Shown here: piece by piece, positions 11,106-19,559 of the stretch
Position numbering within the stretch: position 1 is the stretch's first letter
Layout: each line of letters opens with the position of its first letter
Source of the DNA: Xanthobacter dioxanivorans
GTDB lineage: Bacteria; Pseudomonadota; Alphaproteobacteria; Rhizobiales; Xanthobacteraceae
Direction: 5' to 3'
DNA: 64,000 nucleotides
Assembly: GCF_016807805.1 (NCBI RefSeq)
Contig: NZ_CP063362.1
Span: 2,956,501-3,020,500, forward strand
Notes under the pieces: generated by a model
What the model was told of the DNA's origin: nothing
Databases searched by the model: none
What the model saw: the letters and a program-made list of their open reading frames with translations, nothing else
Made by a program: the position numbers and the translations under genes

Positions 11106-11990
11106 ATGCTCTACGACATCCGCCAGACCACCACCTACAGCTACCAGGTGCCCGTGCGCGTGGTCCGGCAGGTGCTGCGGATGACGCCCGCCGACCGCCC
11201 CGGCCACCAGCACGTCATCGCCCACATGCTCGACATTGATCCCGAGCCGGCGGAGCTGGAGCGCGGGACCGATTTCTTCGGCAACGGCCTCACCTGGCTC
11301 ACCGTCGACCAACCGCACGACTACCTGTCCATCACCACCCGCAGCCGGGTCGAGGTGGCGTCCACGCCCTTGCCCGATCCCGCCGCCACGCTCTTCGTCG
11401 ACGAGGTGCGGGCGATGGCCATGGAACAGCACGACCTCGGCCCGGGGGCGGCGGTGCACGGGTTGTTCCCGAGCCGCGCGGTGCCCCTCGATCCGGAGAT
11501 CACCGAGTGGGCCGGCACCAGCTTCCGCGGCGACCGGCCGGTGCTGGAGGCGGGGCTGGAGCTGATGCAGCGCATCAAGGCGGACTTCGTCTACCAGCCG
11601 GGCGCCACCCGCGTCACCACTTCCCCGCACGAGGCGTTCGTCGCCAAGAAGGGGGTGTGCCAGGACTTCGCGCAGGTGATGATCTGCGGGCTGCGCGGCC
11701 TCGGCCTGCCGGCGCGATATGTGTCCGGATACCTGCGCACCATTCCGCCCGAGGGCCAGCCGCGGCTCGAGGGCGCGGATGCGACCCATGCATGGGTGGA
11801 GATCTGGTGCGGCCCGGTGGCCGGCTGGATCGGGCTCGACCCCACCAACGCCATTCCCGCCTGCGACGACCACATCATCCTCGCCGTGGGCCGCGACTAT
11901 GCCGACGTGGCGCCGGTGGACGGAGTGATCGTCACCTCCGGCGACCACCTGCTCTCCGTCGGCGTGGACGTGGTGCCGGTGGTGCGGTGA
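11106..11990 (+). CDS. Transglutaminase-like cysteine peptidase family protein
   Basis: A stand-alone transglutaminase-like protein of 294 aa. The start at 11106 (MLYDIRQTTTYSY) has an AAGGACG ribosome site; an upstream ATG at 11067 is less likely. An N-terminal beta domain is followed by the papain-like core with Cys185 (GVCQDFAQ), His228 (DATHAWVE) and Asp245 (GLDPTNA). All catalytic residues are present. It closes the three-gene cluster with the DUF2126 protein and the ATP-grasp/alpha-E fusion, starting 66 nt after the latter. In this system the transglutaminase-like partners are thought to hydrolyse or transfer the amide linkage made by the ATP-grasp enzyme; that is inference from gene association. 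Confidence 0.9.
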   Translation: MLYDIRQTTTYSYQVPVRVVRQVLRMTPADRPGHQHVIAHMLDIDPEPAELERGTDFFGNGLTWLTVDQPHDYLSITTRSRVEVASTPLPDPAATLFVDEVRAMAMEQHDLGPGAAVHGLFPSRAVPLDPEITEWAGTSFRGDRPVLEAGLELMQRIKADFVYQPGATRVTTSPHEAFVAKKGVCQDFAQVMICGLRGLGLPARYVSGYLRTIPPEGQPRLEGADATHAWVEIWCGPVAGWIGLDPTNAIPACDDHIILAVGRDYADVAPVDGVIVTSGDHLLSVGVDVVPVVR

Positions 11991-12006
11991 GGGCAGGGGG
12001 GCCGCC

Positions 12007-12030
12007 CAGGCGCGCTGGTGGCCGCGCCTG
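12007..12030. terminator. Likely bidirectional terminator hairpin between convergent genes
   Basis: CAGGCGCG and CGCGCCTG form a perfect 8-bp stem with an 8-nt loop, in the short gap between the convergent transglutaminase and matB genes. No T-run follows on either strand. Confidence 0.4.
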
Positions 12031-12072
12031 ATGGGACCCTGATGGGACCGGTCAGGCCGGGCGTCGGCGGCG

Positions 12073-13614
12073 TCAGGCGACGTTCCGATAGATGTCCTTG
12101 TAGGTCTCGCGCAGGACGTTCTTCTGCACCTTGCCCATGGTGTTGCGCGGCAGCTCGCTCACGAAGAAGACGCGCTTGGGCTGCTTGAACCTGGCGAGGC
12201 GGGTCTCCAGCGCCCTGTGGATGTCGTCCTCGGTGAGGCTGGCACCGGCCGCTGGCACCACCACGGCTGTCACCCCCTCGCCGAAATCGGGATGGGCGAG
12301 GCCGATGACGGCGCTTTCCAGGACGCCGGGAATGGCGTCGATCTCGCCTTCCACTTCCTTGGGATAGACGTTGAAGCCGCCGGTGATGACGAGATCCTTG
12401 CCGCGGCCGACGATGTGCACGTAGCCGGCCTCGTCGACCTTGCCGAGATCGCCGGTGATGAAGAAGCCGTCGCGGAACTCGCCGGCGGTCTTTTCCGGCA
12501 TGCGCCAGTAGCCCTTGAAGACGTTGGGACCCTTCACCTCGATCATGCCGATCTCGCCCGTGGGCAGCACCCGGCCGGTCTCCGGATCGGTGACGCGCAG
12601 GGAGACGTCCGGCAGCGGGTAGCCCACCGTGCCGGCGATGCGCGCGCCGTCATAAGGGTTGGAGGTGTTCATGCCGGTCTCGGTCATGCCGTAGCGCTCG
12701 AGGATCGCCTGGCCGGTGCGCTCGAAGAAGGCGCGGTGGGTCTCGGCGAGGAGCGGCGCCGAGCCGGAGATGAACAGGCGTATGCCGGCCGTCGCCTCGC
12801 GGGTGAGGCCCGGCTGGTCGAGCAGGCGCGTGTAGAAGGTGGGCACGCCCATGAGGCTGGTCGGGCGGTGCCCGGCCTCGCCCTGGCCCATCAGCTCCAG
12901 CGCTTCCTTCGGGTCGAACTTCGACCGGAAGATCATGGAGGCGCCGGCGAGCAGGACGATGTTGGTGGCGACGAACAGGCCGTGGGTGTGGAAGATGGGC
13001 AAAGCGTGGATCAGCACGTCGTCGGCGGTGAAGCGCCAGCAGTCCTTCAGCGTCTGCGCATTGGAGAGCAGGTTGGCGTGGGAGAGCATGGCGCCCTTGG
13101 CGCGGCCGGTGGTGCCCGAGGTGTAGAGGATGCCGGCGAGATCCTCCGGCCCGCGCGGCACGTCCTCGAAGTCGGCGGGGAAGCCGGCGGCCGCGTCGGT
13201 CAGCGAGCCGGCACCGTCCGCCCCCAGCGTCTCGACGCAGGGCACGCCGAGGCGGGTCGCCAGCGCGCGGGCTTCCGCCTCGATCTGCGGCCGGCAGACG
13301 AACACGGTGGGCTCGGCGTCGGAGAGGAAATACTCCACCTCGTTCAGCGTGTAGGCGGTGTTGAGCGGCAAGTAGACGGCGCCGGCCCGCACCGCGGCCA
13401 GATAGAGCGCCAGCGCGGGCCAGGATTTCTCCACCTGCACCGCCACCCGGTCGCCGGGCTTCACCCCGCGCGCCACCAGCAGGCCGGCGAGGCGGGCGGA
13501 CAAAGCGAGGGCGTCGCCATAGGTCTCCACCCGCCCGTCGGCGAGAAAGGCGAGCGGCTTGCCCGCGGCGGGGATGGCGGCGCGGATGGCGTCGAAAAGA
13601 TGGTTGTCGCTCAT
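12073..13614 (-). CDS. matB: Malonyl-CoA synthetase MatB
   Basis: Acyl-AMP-forming ligase of 513 aa that makes malonyl-CoA from malonate, ATP and CoA. The ANL-family motifs are complete: P-loop YTSGTTGRAKGAMLSHANL, the YGMTETGM motif, the TGDLGKVDEAGYV hinge, and the catalytic lysine in RNTMGKVQKNVLRE. The assignment to malonate rather than another acid rests on close resemblance to MatB (for example the MTETGMNTSNPY segment) and on the malonyl-CoA decarboxylase gene 73 nt upstream in the same direction. With matA it converts malonate to acetyl-CoA. It is probably controlled by the divergent MatR. The malonate importer gene matC usually found in such clusters is not next to it. Confidence 0.93.
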   Translation of the reverse strand: MSDNHLFDAIRAAIPAAGKPLAFLADGRVETYGDALALSARLAGLLVARGVKPGDRVAVQVEKSWPALALYLAAVRAGAVYLPLNTAYTLNEVEYFLSDAEPTVFVCRPQIEAEARALATRLGVPCVETLGADGAGSLTDAAAGFPADFEDVPRGPEDLAGILYTSGTTGRAKGAMLSHANLLSNAQTLKDCWRFTADDVLIHALPIFHTHGLFVATNIVLLAGASMIFRSKFDPKEALELMGQGEAGHRPTSLMGVPTFYTRLLDQPGLTREATAGIRLFISGSAPLLAETHRAFFERTGQAILERYGMTETGMNTSNPYDGARIAGTVGYPLPDVSLRVTDPETGRVLPTGEIGMIEVKGPNVFKGYWRMPEKTAGEFRDGFFITGDLGKVDEAGYVHIVGRGKDLVITGGFNVYPKEVEGEIDAIPGVLESAVIGLAHPDFGEGVTAVVVPAAGASLTEDDIHRALETRLARFKQPKRVFFVSELPRNTMGKVQKNVLRETYKDIYRNVA

Positions 13615-13687
13615 GTGCCTCTCACGCGCCGGCCGCGGCCGACAGATCGCCGCCCACCGGCTTCTTCAGGTGTGGAGCCGTGCCGGC

Positions 13688-15058
13688 TCAGGGAATGGGA
13701 ACAAGCGAGCGGCCGTTCGCCTCGGCCTTGAGCAGCTTCTTGACGGCGGCGCTCGCCACCACCTCGCCCTTGCCGGCGAAGGCCTCGTGGTTCTTCTCGA
13801 TATCGGAGAGCACGTAGCGGTAGTTCACCATCAGGCTGGCGGCCTGGGAGATTCCCTTCGCCGAGAGGTCGCCCATGGGATTGATGCGCTCCAGCCGGGC
13901 GCCGTTGCCCAGGTGGAAGCGCGCCACCGGGTCGATGGGCTTGCCCTTGTTGGTGCGGGCCACGAGGAAGTAGTAGGCCGCCGCGGCACCGAGCACGGGC
14001 GCCAGCGCGTCCCGCGCCTCCACCTTCTCCGACCAGTCGGGCGTGTCGAGGCTCTTGAGCGTCTCCTTGTCCGCGGCCGAGAGGCCGAGGGCGTTCTCCG
14101 CCTTGCGCTCGGCATCCAGCCACGCCCGGAAGCCCGGCACCGGGGACAGGGTGACAAAGGTGGAGAGGGAAGGGATCTCGCGGGAAATCTCCTCCACCAC
14201 CTGCTTGATGAGGAAGTTGCCGAAGGACACGCCGCCGAGCCCGCGCTGGCAGTTGGAGATGGAATAGAAGACGGCGGTGGTCGCCTTCTCCGGCTCCAGA
14301 TGCTCGCGCGCCTGGTCGAGCACCGGGGCGATGGCGCCCGGTATGTCCTTGGTGAGCGCCACTTCCACGAAGATCAGCGGCTCGTCCACGAGGGCCGGAT
14401 GGAAGAAGGCGTAGCAGCGCCGGTCCGGGCTGTCGACGCGGGCGCGCAGGTCGTTCCAGTCGCGGATGGCGTGCACCGCCTCGTAGCGGATGATCTTCTC
14501 CAGCACGTTGGCGGGCGTGGACCAGTCGATGCGGCGGAGCACGAGGAACCCCCGGTTGAACCAGGACGAGAAGAGATGGCCGAAATCCCGGTCCACGGCG
14601 GCAAGGTCGCGCCGCAGGACGAGGGCGTCCATCAGGTTTTCGCGCATGCGCACGAGGGAGAGGGTGGCGCCGGGGGCGAGGTTGAAGCGGCGGAACAGCT
14701 CCTGCCGGCGCGGCTCGCTGGCGAGGTGGATCTCCGCCGCCGCCGCGTCCGAGCCGGTGCGGGCGTAGCTTTCGATGGCCTTCTCGAGCCGCGCCCGGTC
14801 CGGGCCGAAGGTCTCCGCCAGCGCCTCGAAGAAGGCGATGCGCTCGCCGGTCTTCATACGGGCGTAGCGGTCGAGGATGTCGGTGGCGAGCGCCACCCCC
14901 GATGCCTCGCCGCGTCCCGAGAGCAACTGCTCGCAGCGCTCCACCAGCGTGGCCGCCTTGGTGGCCCCGGACACGCGATTCGTGCGGTCGAGCAGCGCCC
15001 GCCCGCGCTCGGCGATGGAGGTGAGCATATCGCCGAAGAAGGAGGTATTGGAACTCAT
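13688..15058 (-). CDS. matA: Malonyl-CoA decarboxylase MatA
   Basis: Decarboxylates malonyl-CoA to acetyl-CoA. 456 aa from the ATG at 15058 (MSSNTSFFGDM); an in-frame ATG at 15076 is possible. Conserved parts of the malonyl-CoA decarboxylase fold are visible: FYSISNCQRGLGGVSFGNF (about residues 255-275), TLSPVPGFRAWLD, and DPVARFHLGNGARLERIN near the C terminus, which holds the conserved histidine. It precedes matB on the same strand. The divergent intergenic region toward matR carries two palindromes, so repression by MatR and release by malonate or malonyl-CoA is expected from rhizobial mat systems. Confidence 0.93.
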   Translation of the reverse strand: MSSNTSFFGDMLTSIAERGRALLDRTNRVSGATKAATLVERCEQLLSGRGEASGVALATDILDRYARMKTGERIAFFEALAETFGPDRARLEKAIESYARTGSDAAAAEIHLASEPRRQELFRRFNLAPGATLSLVRMRENLMDALVLRRDLAAVDRDFGHLFSSWFNRGFLVLRRIDWSTPANVLEKIIRYEAVHAIRDWNDLRARVDSPDRRCYAFFHPALVDEPLIFVEVALTKDIPGAIAPVLDQAREHLEPEKATTAVFYSISNCQRGLGGVSFGNFLIKQVVEEISREIPSLSTFVTLSPVPGFRAWLDAERKAENALGLSAADKETLKSLDTPDWSEKVEARDALAPVLGAAAAYYFLVARTNKGKPIDPVARFHLGNGARLERINPMGDLSAKGISQAASLMVNYRYVLSDIEKNHEAFAGKGEVVASAAVKKLLKAEANGRSLVPIP

Positions 15059-15252
15059 GGCATGGCCCCCACCCATGGAATGTCAGAGTCTGCTGCCGGA
15101 TACCCTATGGGACGGCGGGAAACGGGCAATGGCAAGGCCTCGCGCGCCGTTCCGGCGCATCTCTTTCGGCGGAGGCCGGCCGGGCGCCCGGCGATCGCCG
15201 CGCGATGGCGGCGGGAACGGAGCACGGCAGCCTTCCCAGCGTTCATGCATTG

Positions 15253-15281
15253 AATGAAGGACAATATGCATTTATTGTCAA
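15253..15281 (-). promoter_or_regulatory. Candidate sigma70 promoter for matA-matB
   Basis: On the minus strand a consensus -35 TTGACA (15281-15276) is followed after 17 nt by TTCATT (15258-15253). It lies across the palindrome 15261-15278, so a repressor bound there would block it. Confidence 0.45.
15261..15278. promoter_or_regulatory. Candidate MatR operator 1 (palindrome)
   Basis: Perfect inverted repeat ACAATA / TATTGT with a 6-nt centre (TGCATT), in an A/T-rich island inside very GC-rich DNA. It sits between matA and matR and overlaps the matA -35 box. GntR/FCD regulators bind short palindromes of this kind. Confidence 0.55.
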
Positions 15282-15290
15282 TCATCATGT

Positions 15291-15313
15291 ATGCAAGATT
15301 ATATGACTTGCAT
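15291..15313. promoter_or_regulatory. Candidate MatR operator 2 (palindrome)
   Basis: Perfect inverted repeat ATGCAAG (15291-15297) and CTTGCAT (15307-15313) around a 9-nt centre that holds ATTATAT, a plausible -10 for matR with TTGTCA at 15275-15280 as -35. Binding here would give autorepression of matR. Confidence 0.55.
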
Positions 15314-15354
15314 TGAGCGAGGGGGCGCGGCTTCCTTGTAGCCGGGAGGCGAAC

Positions 15355-16029
15355 GTGCGTGGCGAGCAGACCCCGAGGCTGCGGGAGGCGCTGGAGGACG
15401 ACATCGTCTCCGGCCGGCTCCGGCCGGGCCAGAGGCTCGACGAGGCGGGCCTCGCCGAGCGCTTCGCCGTGTCGCGCACGCCCATCCGCGAGGCCCTCAT
15501 CCAGCTCTCCGCTTCCGGCCTGGTGGAGATCCGCCCCCGGCGCGGCGCCTTCGTGGTGCTGCTCGGCCCCCGCGCGCTCCTCGAATCCTTCGAGCTGATG
15601 GCGGAGATCGAGGCCGCCTGCGCGCGCCTCGCCGCACAACGCATGGGCCCGGCCGACATGGCCGCCATCTGCGCCGCGCATGAGGCCTGCCGCGGCGCGG
15701 TCGCGGCGGGCGACGAGGCCGCCTACTATCCGGCCAATGCGGTCTTCCACGGCGCCATCTACGCCGCCACCGGCAACCGCGTGCTGATGGGCGAGGCGCT
15801 GCGGCTCCAGCGCGCCCTTCAGCCCTATCGTCGCCTGCAGCTGAAGGTGCCCCGCCGCATGGAGGCTTCCTTCGCCGAGCACGAGGGGATCGTGGAGGCG
15901 CTGGCCGCCGGCGACGGCGTCGGCGCCGCCGAGCGGGTGCGCGCCCACGTGGTGGTGCAGGGCGAGCGCTTCATGACCCTGCTCGCAGCGCTCCAGGCGG
16001 AGGCCGAGGCCCTGGACAAGGCCGGTTGA
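15355..16029 (+). CDS. matR: GntR/FCD-family regulator of malonate genes (MatR)
   Basis: 224-aa DNA-binding repressor with an N-terminal winged helix-turn-helix (LAERFAVSRTPIREALIQL, about residues 30-50) and a C-terminal all-helical FCD ligand domain. Metal/ligand-type residues are seen in NAVFHGAIY and EHEGIVEAL. I chose the GTG at 15355 because a near-ideal GGGAGG site lies 6 nt upstream; the TTG at 15313 has none and falls inside a palindrome. It diverges from matA, the standard matR position. Likely ligand is malonate or malonyl-CoA by analogy with rhizobial MatR. Confidence 0.88.
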   Translation: MRGEQTPRLREALEDDIVSGRLRPGQRLDEAGLAERFAVSRTPIREALIQLSASGLVEIRPRRGAFVVLLGPRALLESFELMAEIEAACARLAAQRMGPADMAAICAAHEACRGAVAAGDEAAYYPANAVFHGAIYAATGNRVLMGEALRLQRALQPYRRLQLKVPRRMEASFAEHEGIVEALAAGDGVGAAERVRAHVVVQGERFMTLLAALQAEAEALDKAG

Positions 16030-16467
16030 GCATCGGGATCCGATCGCGAACCGGGCGGTGCGGACGGGGGACATCGGCAGCCGCACATGAAGGGCGCGCC
16101 CCGGCCACCGTCACCGGCCACCTTCCCCTGCCTTGGTGGCACGCGCGACGGGCGAGGCCGAGGCGCAGGAATTTACCTTTCCTTCACCCTGATCGGCGCT
16201 TCTGCGATCCCCGCGCACGTCCCCATCCGGGACGGGCAAACGTGCCGGTGCCGTCCGCGGTGCGGGGGCGGCAAGGGGTGCCGCACGATTTGCCTGCGCG
16301 CTCATTCCCTTACGTGGATCGGGCCGGCATTTGGAGTCAGGGGAGAATCCCGCTATTTTGCGGCAATCGACTCTTGTGTGTCACATTTCGGCCACGCGAA
16401 CGGGGTTCACCCCCTGTGGCAGGCCGCAGAACAAAGCGGCCGTACCGGACGGCTGAAAAGAGGTGTC
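16030..16467. other. Non-coding stretch upstream of chvI
   Basis: 438 nt without a convincing gene. The first half is GC-rich; the second half (about 16320-16440) is less so and probably holds the chvI promoter. I see no clear operator, RNA gene or terminator. Reading frames through it have no start with a ribosome site and no recognisable protein. Confidence 0.5.
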
Positions 16468-17166
16468 ATGCCCACCATCGCCCTCGTCGACGACGACCGC
16501 AACATCCTCACCTCGGTGTCCATCGCCCTGGAGGCGGAAGGCTATCGTATCGACACCTACACCGACGGTGCCTCGGCCCTCGACGGTTTCAAGACCAATC
16601 CGCCGGACCTCGCCATCCTCGACATCAAGATGCCGCGCATGGACGGGATGGAGCTGCTGCGCCGCCTGCGCCAGAAGACCGACATGCCGGTGATCTTCCT
16701 CACCTCCAAGGACGAGGAGATCGACGAGCTGTTCGGGCTCAAGATGGGCGCCGACGACTTCATCAAGAAGCCGTTCTCCCAGCGCCTGCTGGTGGAGCGG
16801 GTGAAGGCCGTGCTGCGCCGGGCCGGCGCCAAGGACGGCGTCGCCCCGCGCGAGACCGACAGCGCCAAGGTGCTGGAGCGCGGCAACCTGCGCATGGACC
16901 CCGAGCGCCACACCTGCACCTGGAAGAACGAGCCGGTGACCCTCACCGTCACCGAGTTCCTCATCCTGCAGGCGCTCGCCCAGCGTCCCGGCGTGGTCAA
17001 GAGCCGCAACGCGCTCATGGATGCCGCCTATGACGACCAGGTCTATGTGGACGACCGCACCATCGACAGCCACATCAAGCGCCTGCGCAAGAAGTTCAAG
17101 TCGGTGGACGACAGCTTCGAGATGATCGAGACCCTGTACGGCGTCGGCTACCGGTTCAAGGAGTGA
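16468..17166 (+). CDS. chvI: Two-component response regulator ChvI
   Basis: OmpR-type response regulator of 232 aa. The receiver domain has the acidic pair in LVDDDRN (about residues 8-10), the phospho-acceptor Asp in [14 protein letters not shown] (near residue 53), the switch Thr in FLTSKDEE and the conserved Lys in DDFIKKPFS. The C-terminal winged helix covers about residues 130-230 ([19 protein letters not shown]). ATG 16468 is preceded by AAAGAGGTG. It is followed by chvG after 37 nt. In rhizobia ChvI controls envelope, acid and exopolysaccharide responses; that role is inferred here from orthology and the following hprK. Confidence 0.95.
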   Translation: MPTIALVDDDRNILTSVSIALEAEGYRIDTYTDGASALDGFKTNPPDLAILDIKMPRMDGMELLRRLRQKTDMPVIFLTSKDEEIDELFGLKMGADDFIKKPFSQRLLVERVKAVLRRAGAKDGVAPRETDSAKVLERGNLRMDPERHTCTWKNEPVTLTVTEFLILQALAQRPGVVKSRNALMDAAYDDQVYVDDRTIDSHIKRLRKKFKSVDDSFEMIETLYGVGYRFKE

Positions 17167-17203
17167 GCGCCGGCGTGCCGCGGGTCGAGCGGGGGCGGCC
17201 GAG

Positions 17204-18997
17204 GTGCGCGACGCCGAGGTGCGCGACGTCATGAGCGCGGAAACCGAGCATGGGGGGATGGAGCAGGTAAGCGAGCCGCGCGGCGGTGTCCTCGCCTGGC
17301 TCACCCGCGTGCGCCGCTTCGTGGCGTTCAAGAGCTTCTCCTCGCTCACCCGCCGCATCGTCCTGCTCAACCTCGCCGGGCTCTGCGCCCTGGTCTCCGG
17401 CATCCTTTATCTGTCGGAATTCCGCTCGGGCCTCATCGACGCGCGCATCCAGAGCCTGCTCGTGCAGGGCGAGATCATCGCCGCCGCCATCGCCTCCTCG
17501 GCGCAGGTGGAGACCAACACCATCACGCTCGACCCCGAGCGCCTGCTTGAGCTGCAGGCGGGCGAGAGCTACGGCCCGGCCGACGACGGCTTCGCCCCGC
17601 TCGAATTCCCCATCAACCCCGAGCGCGTCGCCCCGGTGCTGCGCCGCCTCGTGGGGCCGACCCGCACGCGCGCGCGCATCTATGACCGCGACGGCCAGCT
17701 GCTGCTGGATTCCCGCTCGCTCTACTCGCGCGGCGAGATCCTGCGCTACGACCTGCCCTCGCCCAACGAGCCCAAGCCGGGGGTGACCGAGCGGGCGTGG
17801 CGCGCGGTGCAGCTCTGGTTCGGCCGCGGCGACCTGCCGCTCTATCGCGAGTACGGCCCACAGGCCGGCAAGAACTATCCCGAGGTCGCCTCCGCCGCCG
17901 TCGGCACCAAGGCGAGCGAGGTGCGCGTGGATGACCGCGGGCAGGTGGTGGTCTCCGTCGCCGTGCCCATCCAGCGCTTCCGCGCCATTCTCGGCGTGCT
18001 GTTGCTCTCCACCCAGAGCGGCGAGATCGATGCCGCGGTCAAGGCCGAGCGCTTCGTCATCGTCCGCGTCTTCCTGGTGGCGGCGGCGGTGATGGTGCTG
18101 TTGTCGGTGCTGCTGGCCGGGACCATCGCCGACCCCGTGCGCAAGCTCGCGGCGGCGGCCGAGCGGGTGCGCCGGCGCATCAAGAACCGCGTGGAGATCC
18201 CCGACTTCACCGCCCGCGCGGACGAGATCGGCCATCTCTCCGGCGCCCTGCGCGACATGACAAGCGCCCTCTACAACCGCATCGAGGCCATCGAGAGCTT
18301 CGCCGCCGACGTGGCGCACGAGCTGAAGAACCCGCTCACCTCCCTGCGCAGCGCGGTGGAAACCCTGCCGCTGGCCAAGACCGATACCTCGCGCGGGCGG
18401 CTCCTGGAGGTGATCCAGCACGACGTGAAGCGGCTCGACCGCCTCATCTCCGACATCTCCGACGCGAGCCGCCTCGACGCCGAGCTGCAGCGCCAGGAGG
18501 CGGCGAACGTCGATCTCAGGCAATTGCTGGAAATGGTGGTGGGCCTCGCTCAGGACGTGCGCAAGGATGACGGTGTCTCCGTCTCCCTCGCTTTCGAGCG
18601 CGCCTCCGGCGCCGCTGCCGACTTCCTGGTGGCGGGCCACGCCTCGCGCCTCGGGCAGGTGGTGGACAACCTGGTCTCGAATGCCCGATCGTTCTCGCCC
18701 TCCGGTAGCTGCGTGCGCGTGACCTGCCGCCGGCTCAAGGACGGGGCGGAGATCGTGGTGGACGACGACGGGCCCGGCATCCGGCCCGACGCCCTGGCGC
18801 GCATCTTCGAGCGCTTCTACACCGATCGCCCGCACCAGGGCTTCGGCCAGAATTCCGGGCTCGGTCTCTCCATTTCCCGGCAGATCGTGGAGGCGCACGG
18901 CGGCCGGATCTGGGCGGAGAACCGGATGGAGGCGGTTCCCGGCGACGCCCCGCGGGTGGCCGGCGCGCGCTTCGTCGTCCGCCTTCCGGCCGGGTGA
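17204..18997 (+). CDS. chvG: Sensor histidine kinase ChvG
   Basis: Membrane sensor kinase, 597 aa from a GTG at 17204 or 588 aa from the ATG at 17231; neither has a strong ribosome site. Two membrane helices (IVLLNLAGLCALVSGILYL near 50-68; FLVAAAVMVLLSVLLAGTI near 290-310) flank a large periplasmic domain. HAMP, then the H-box AADVAHELKNPLTSLR (His near 372), and the ATPase N, G1 and G2 boxes (NLVSNARSFS, DDDGPGI, GLGLSISRQI). In rhizobia ChvG phosphorylates ChvI and its periplasmic domain is held inactive by ExoR. No exoR is in this window. The hprK gene follows after 4 nt. Confidence 0.93.
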   Translation: MRDAEVRDVMSAETEHGGMEQVSEPRGGVLAWLTRVRRFVAFKSFSSLTRRIVLLNLAGLCALVSGILYLSEFRSGLIDARIQSLLVQGEIIAAAIASSAQVETNTITLDPERLLELQAGESYGPADDGFAPLEFPINPERVAPVLRRLVGPTRTRARIYDRDGQLLLDSRSLYSRGEILRYDLPSPNEPKPGVTERAWRAVQLWFGRGDLPLYREYGPQAGKNYPEVASAAVGTKASEVRVDDRGQVVVSVAVPIQRFRAILGVLLLSTQSGEIDAAVKAERFVIVRVFLVAAAVMVLLSVLLAGTIADPVRKLAAAAERVRRRIKNRVEIPDFTARADEIGHLSGALRDMTSALYNRIEAIESFAADVAHELKNPLTSLRSAVETLPLAKTDTSRGRLLEVIQHDVKRLDRLISDISDASRLDAELQRQEAANVDLRQLLEMVVGLAQDVRKDDGVSVSLAFERASGAAADFLVAGHASRLGQVVDNLVSNARSFSPSGSCVRVTCRRLKDGAEIVVDDDGPGIRPDALARIFERFYTDRPHQGFGQNSGLGLSISRQIVEAHGGRIWAENRMEAVPGDAPRVAGARFVVRLPAG

Positions 18998-19001
18998 GGC
19001 G

Positions 19002-19454
19002 ATGGAAGATCCCGCCGCCTCCATCCATGCGAGCTGCGTCGCCATCGGCGATGGGGGAGTGCTGATCCGCGGGCCGTCGGGGGCCGGCAAGTCCTGGCTG
19101 GCGCTGCGCCTGATCCTCGATCCACCCCGCGCGCTCGCGCCGGCGGAACTGGTCGCCGACGATCGCGTGCACCTCGCGGCGGCGGAGGGTACCCTGGTGG
19201 CCCGGCCGGCGCCGCGGCTCGCCGGCCTCATCGAGGCGCGAGGGCTCGGCGTCCGCCGCATGGCCCATCGCCCTTTTGTCGCGGTGCGATGGCTGGTCGA
19301 TCTTGCAGCAGGGGACACGACGCGCATGCCCTCGGCCCCTGCCGGCCGTGAAGAAATGCATGGCATTGAAATAAAAAGAGTTTCTGCGCGTACGGCAGAC
19401 GAGGCGCGGGTGCTTCTGGCGACCCTGCTCGCGACTGACGATTACGAAAACTAA
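19002..19454 (+). CDS. hprK: HPr kinase/phosphorylase, short alphaproteobacterial form
   Basis: 150-aa C-terminal-domain-only HprK. It has the P-loop GPSGAGKSW (about residues 27-35) and the downstream Asp in LVADDRVHL. The N-terminal domain of Firmicute HprK is missing, as is normal in alphaproteobacteria. It phosphorylates HPr on the regulatory serine and dephosphorylates it, feeding carbon/nitrogen signals into the PTS-Ntr chain. The ATG at 19002 lies 4 nt after the chvG stop. It is placed with an EIIA-Man and HPr, which fits a regulatory rather than sugar-transporting PTS. Confidence 0.92.
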   Translation: MEDPAASIHASCVAIGDGGVLIRGPSGAGKSWLALRLILDPPRALAPAELVADDRVHLAAAEGTLVARPAPRLAGLIEARGLGVRRMAHRPFVAVRWLVDLAAGDTTRMPSAPAGREEMHGIEIKRVSARTADEARVLLATLLATDDYEN

Positions 19455-19559
19455 ATGTGCTTTTGTGCGTTGCACCCCTTGCGTAATTTTTGAGCCGCTC
19501 TGAATATGGCCGTCCCGCAGCGCGGGAGGCCTTCATTCGGGGATGAGGGCGGAGGGAGC

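Noticed and set aside
5520..11948. A 2142-codon minus-strand open frame opposite the transglutaminase/ATP-grasp genes
   Set aside because: Shadow of GC-rich coding DNA; composition is antisense-like and the plus strand has recognisable catalytic motifs throughout.
8394..12045. The word CTGATGGGACC at about 8397, 12028 and 12039 as a dispersed repeat family
   Set aside because: Only three short copies, two of them adjacent; no flanking symmetry. Could be chance in GC-rich spacer.
13611..14123. Reading frames opposite or out of frame with matA/matB
   Set aside because: matA and matB carry full family motifs; the other frames are shadows.
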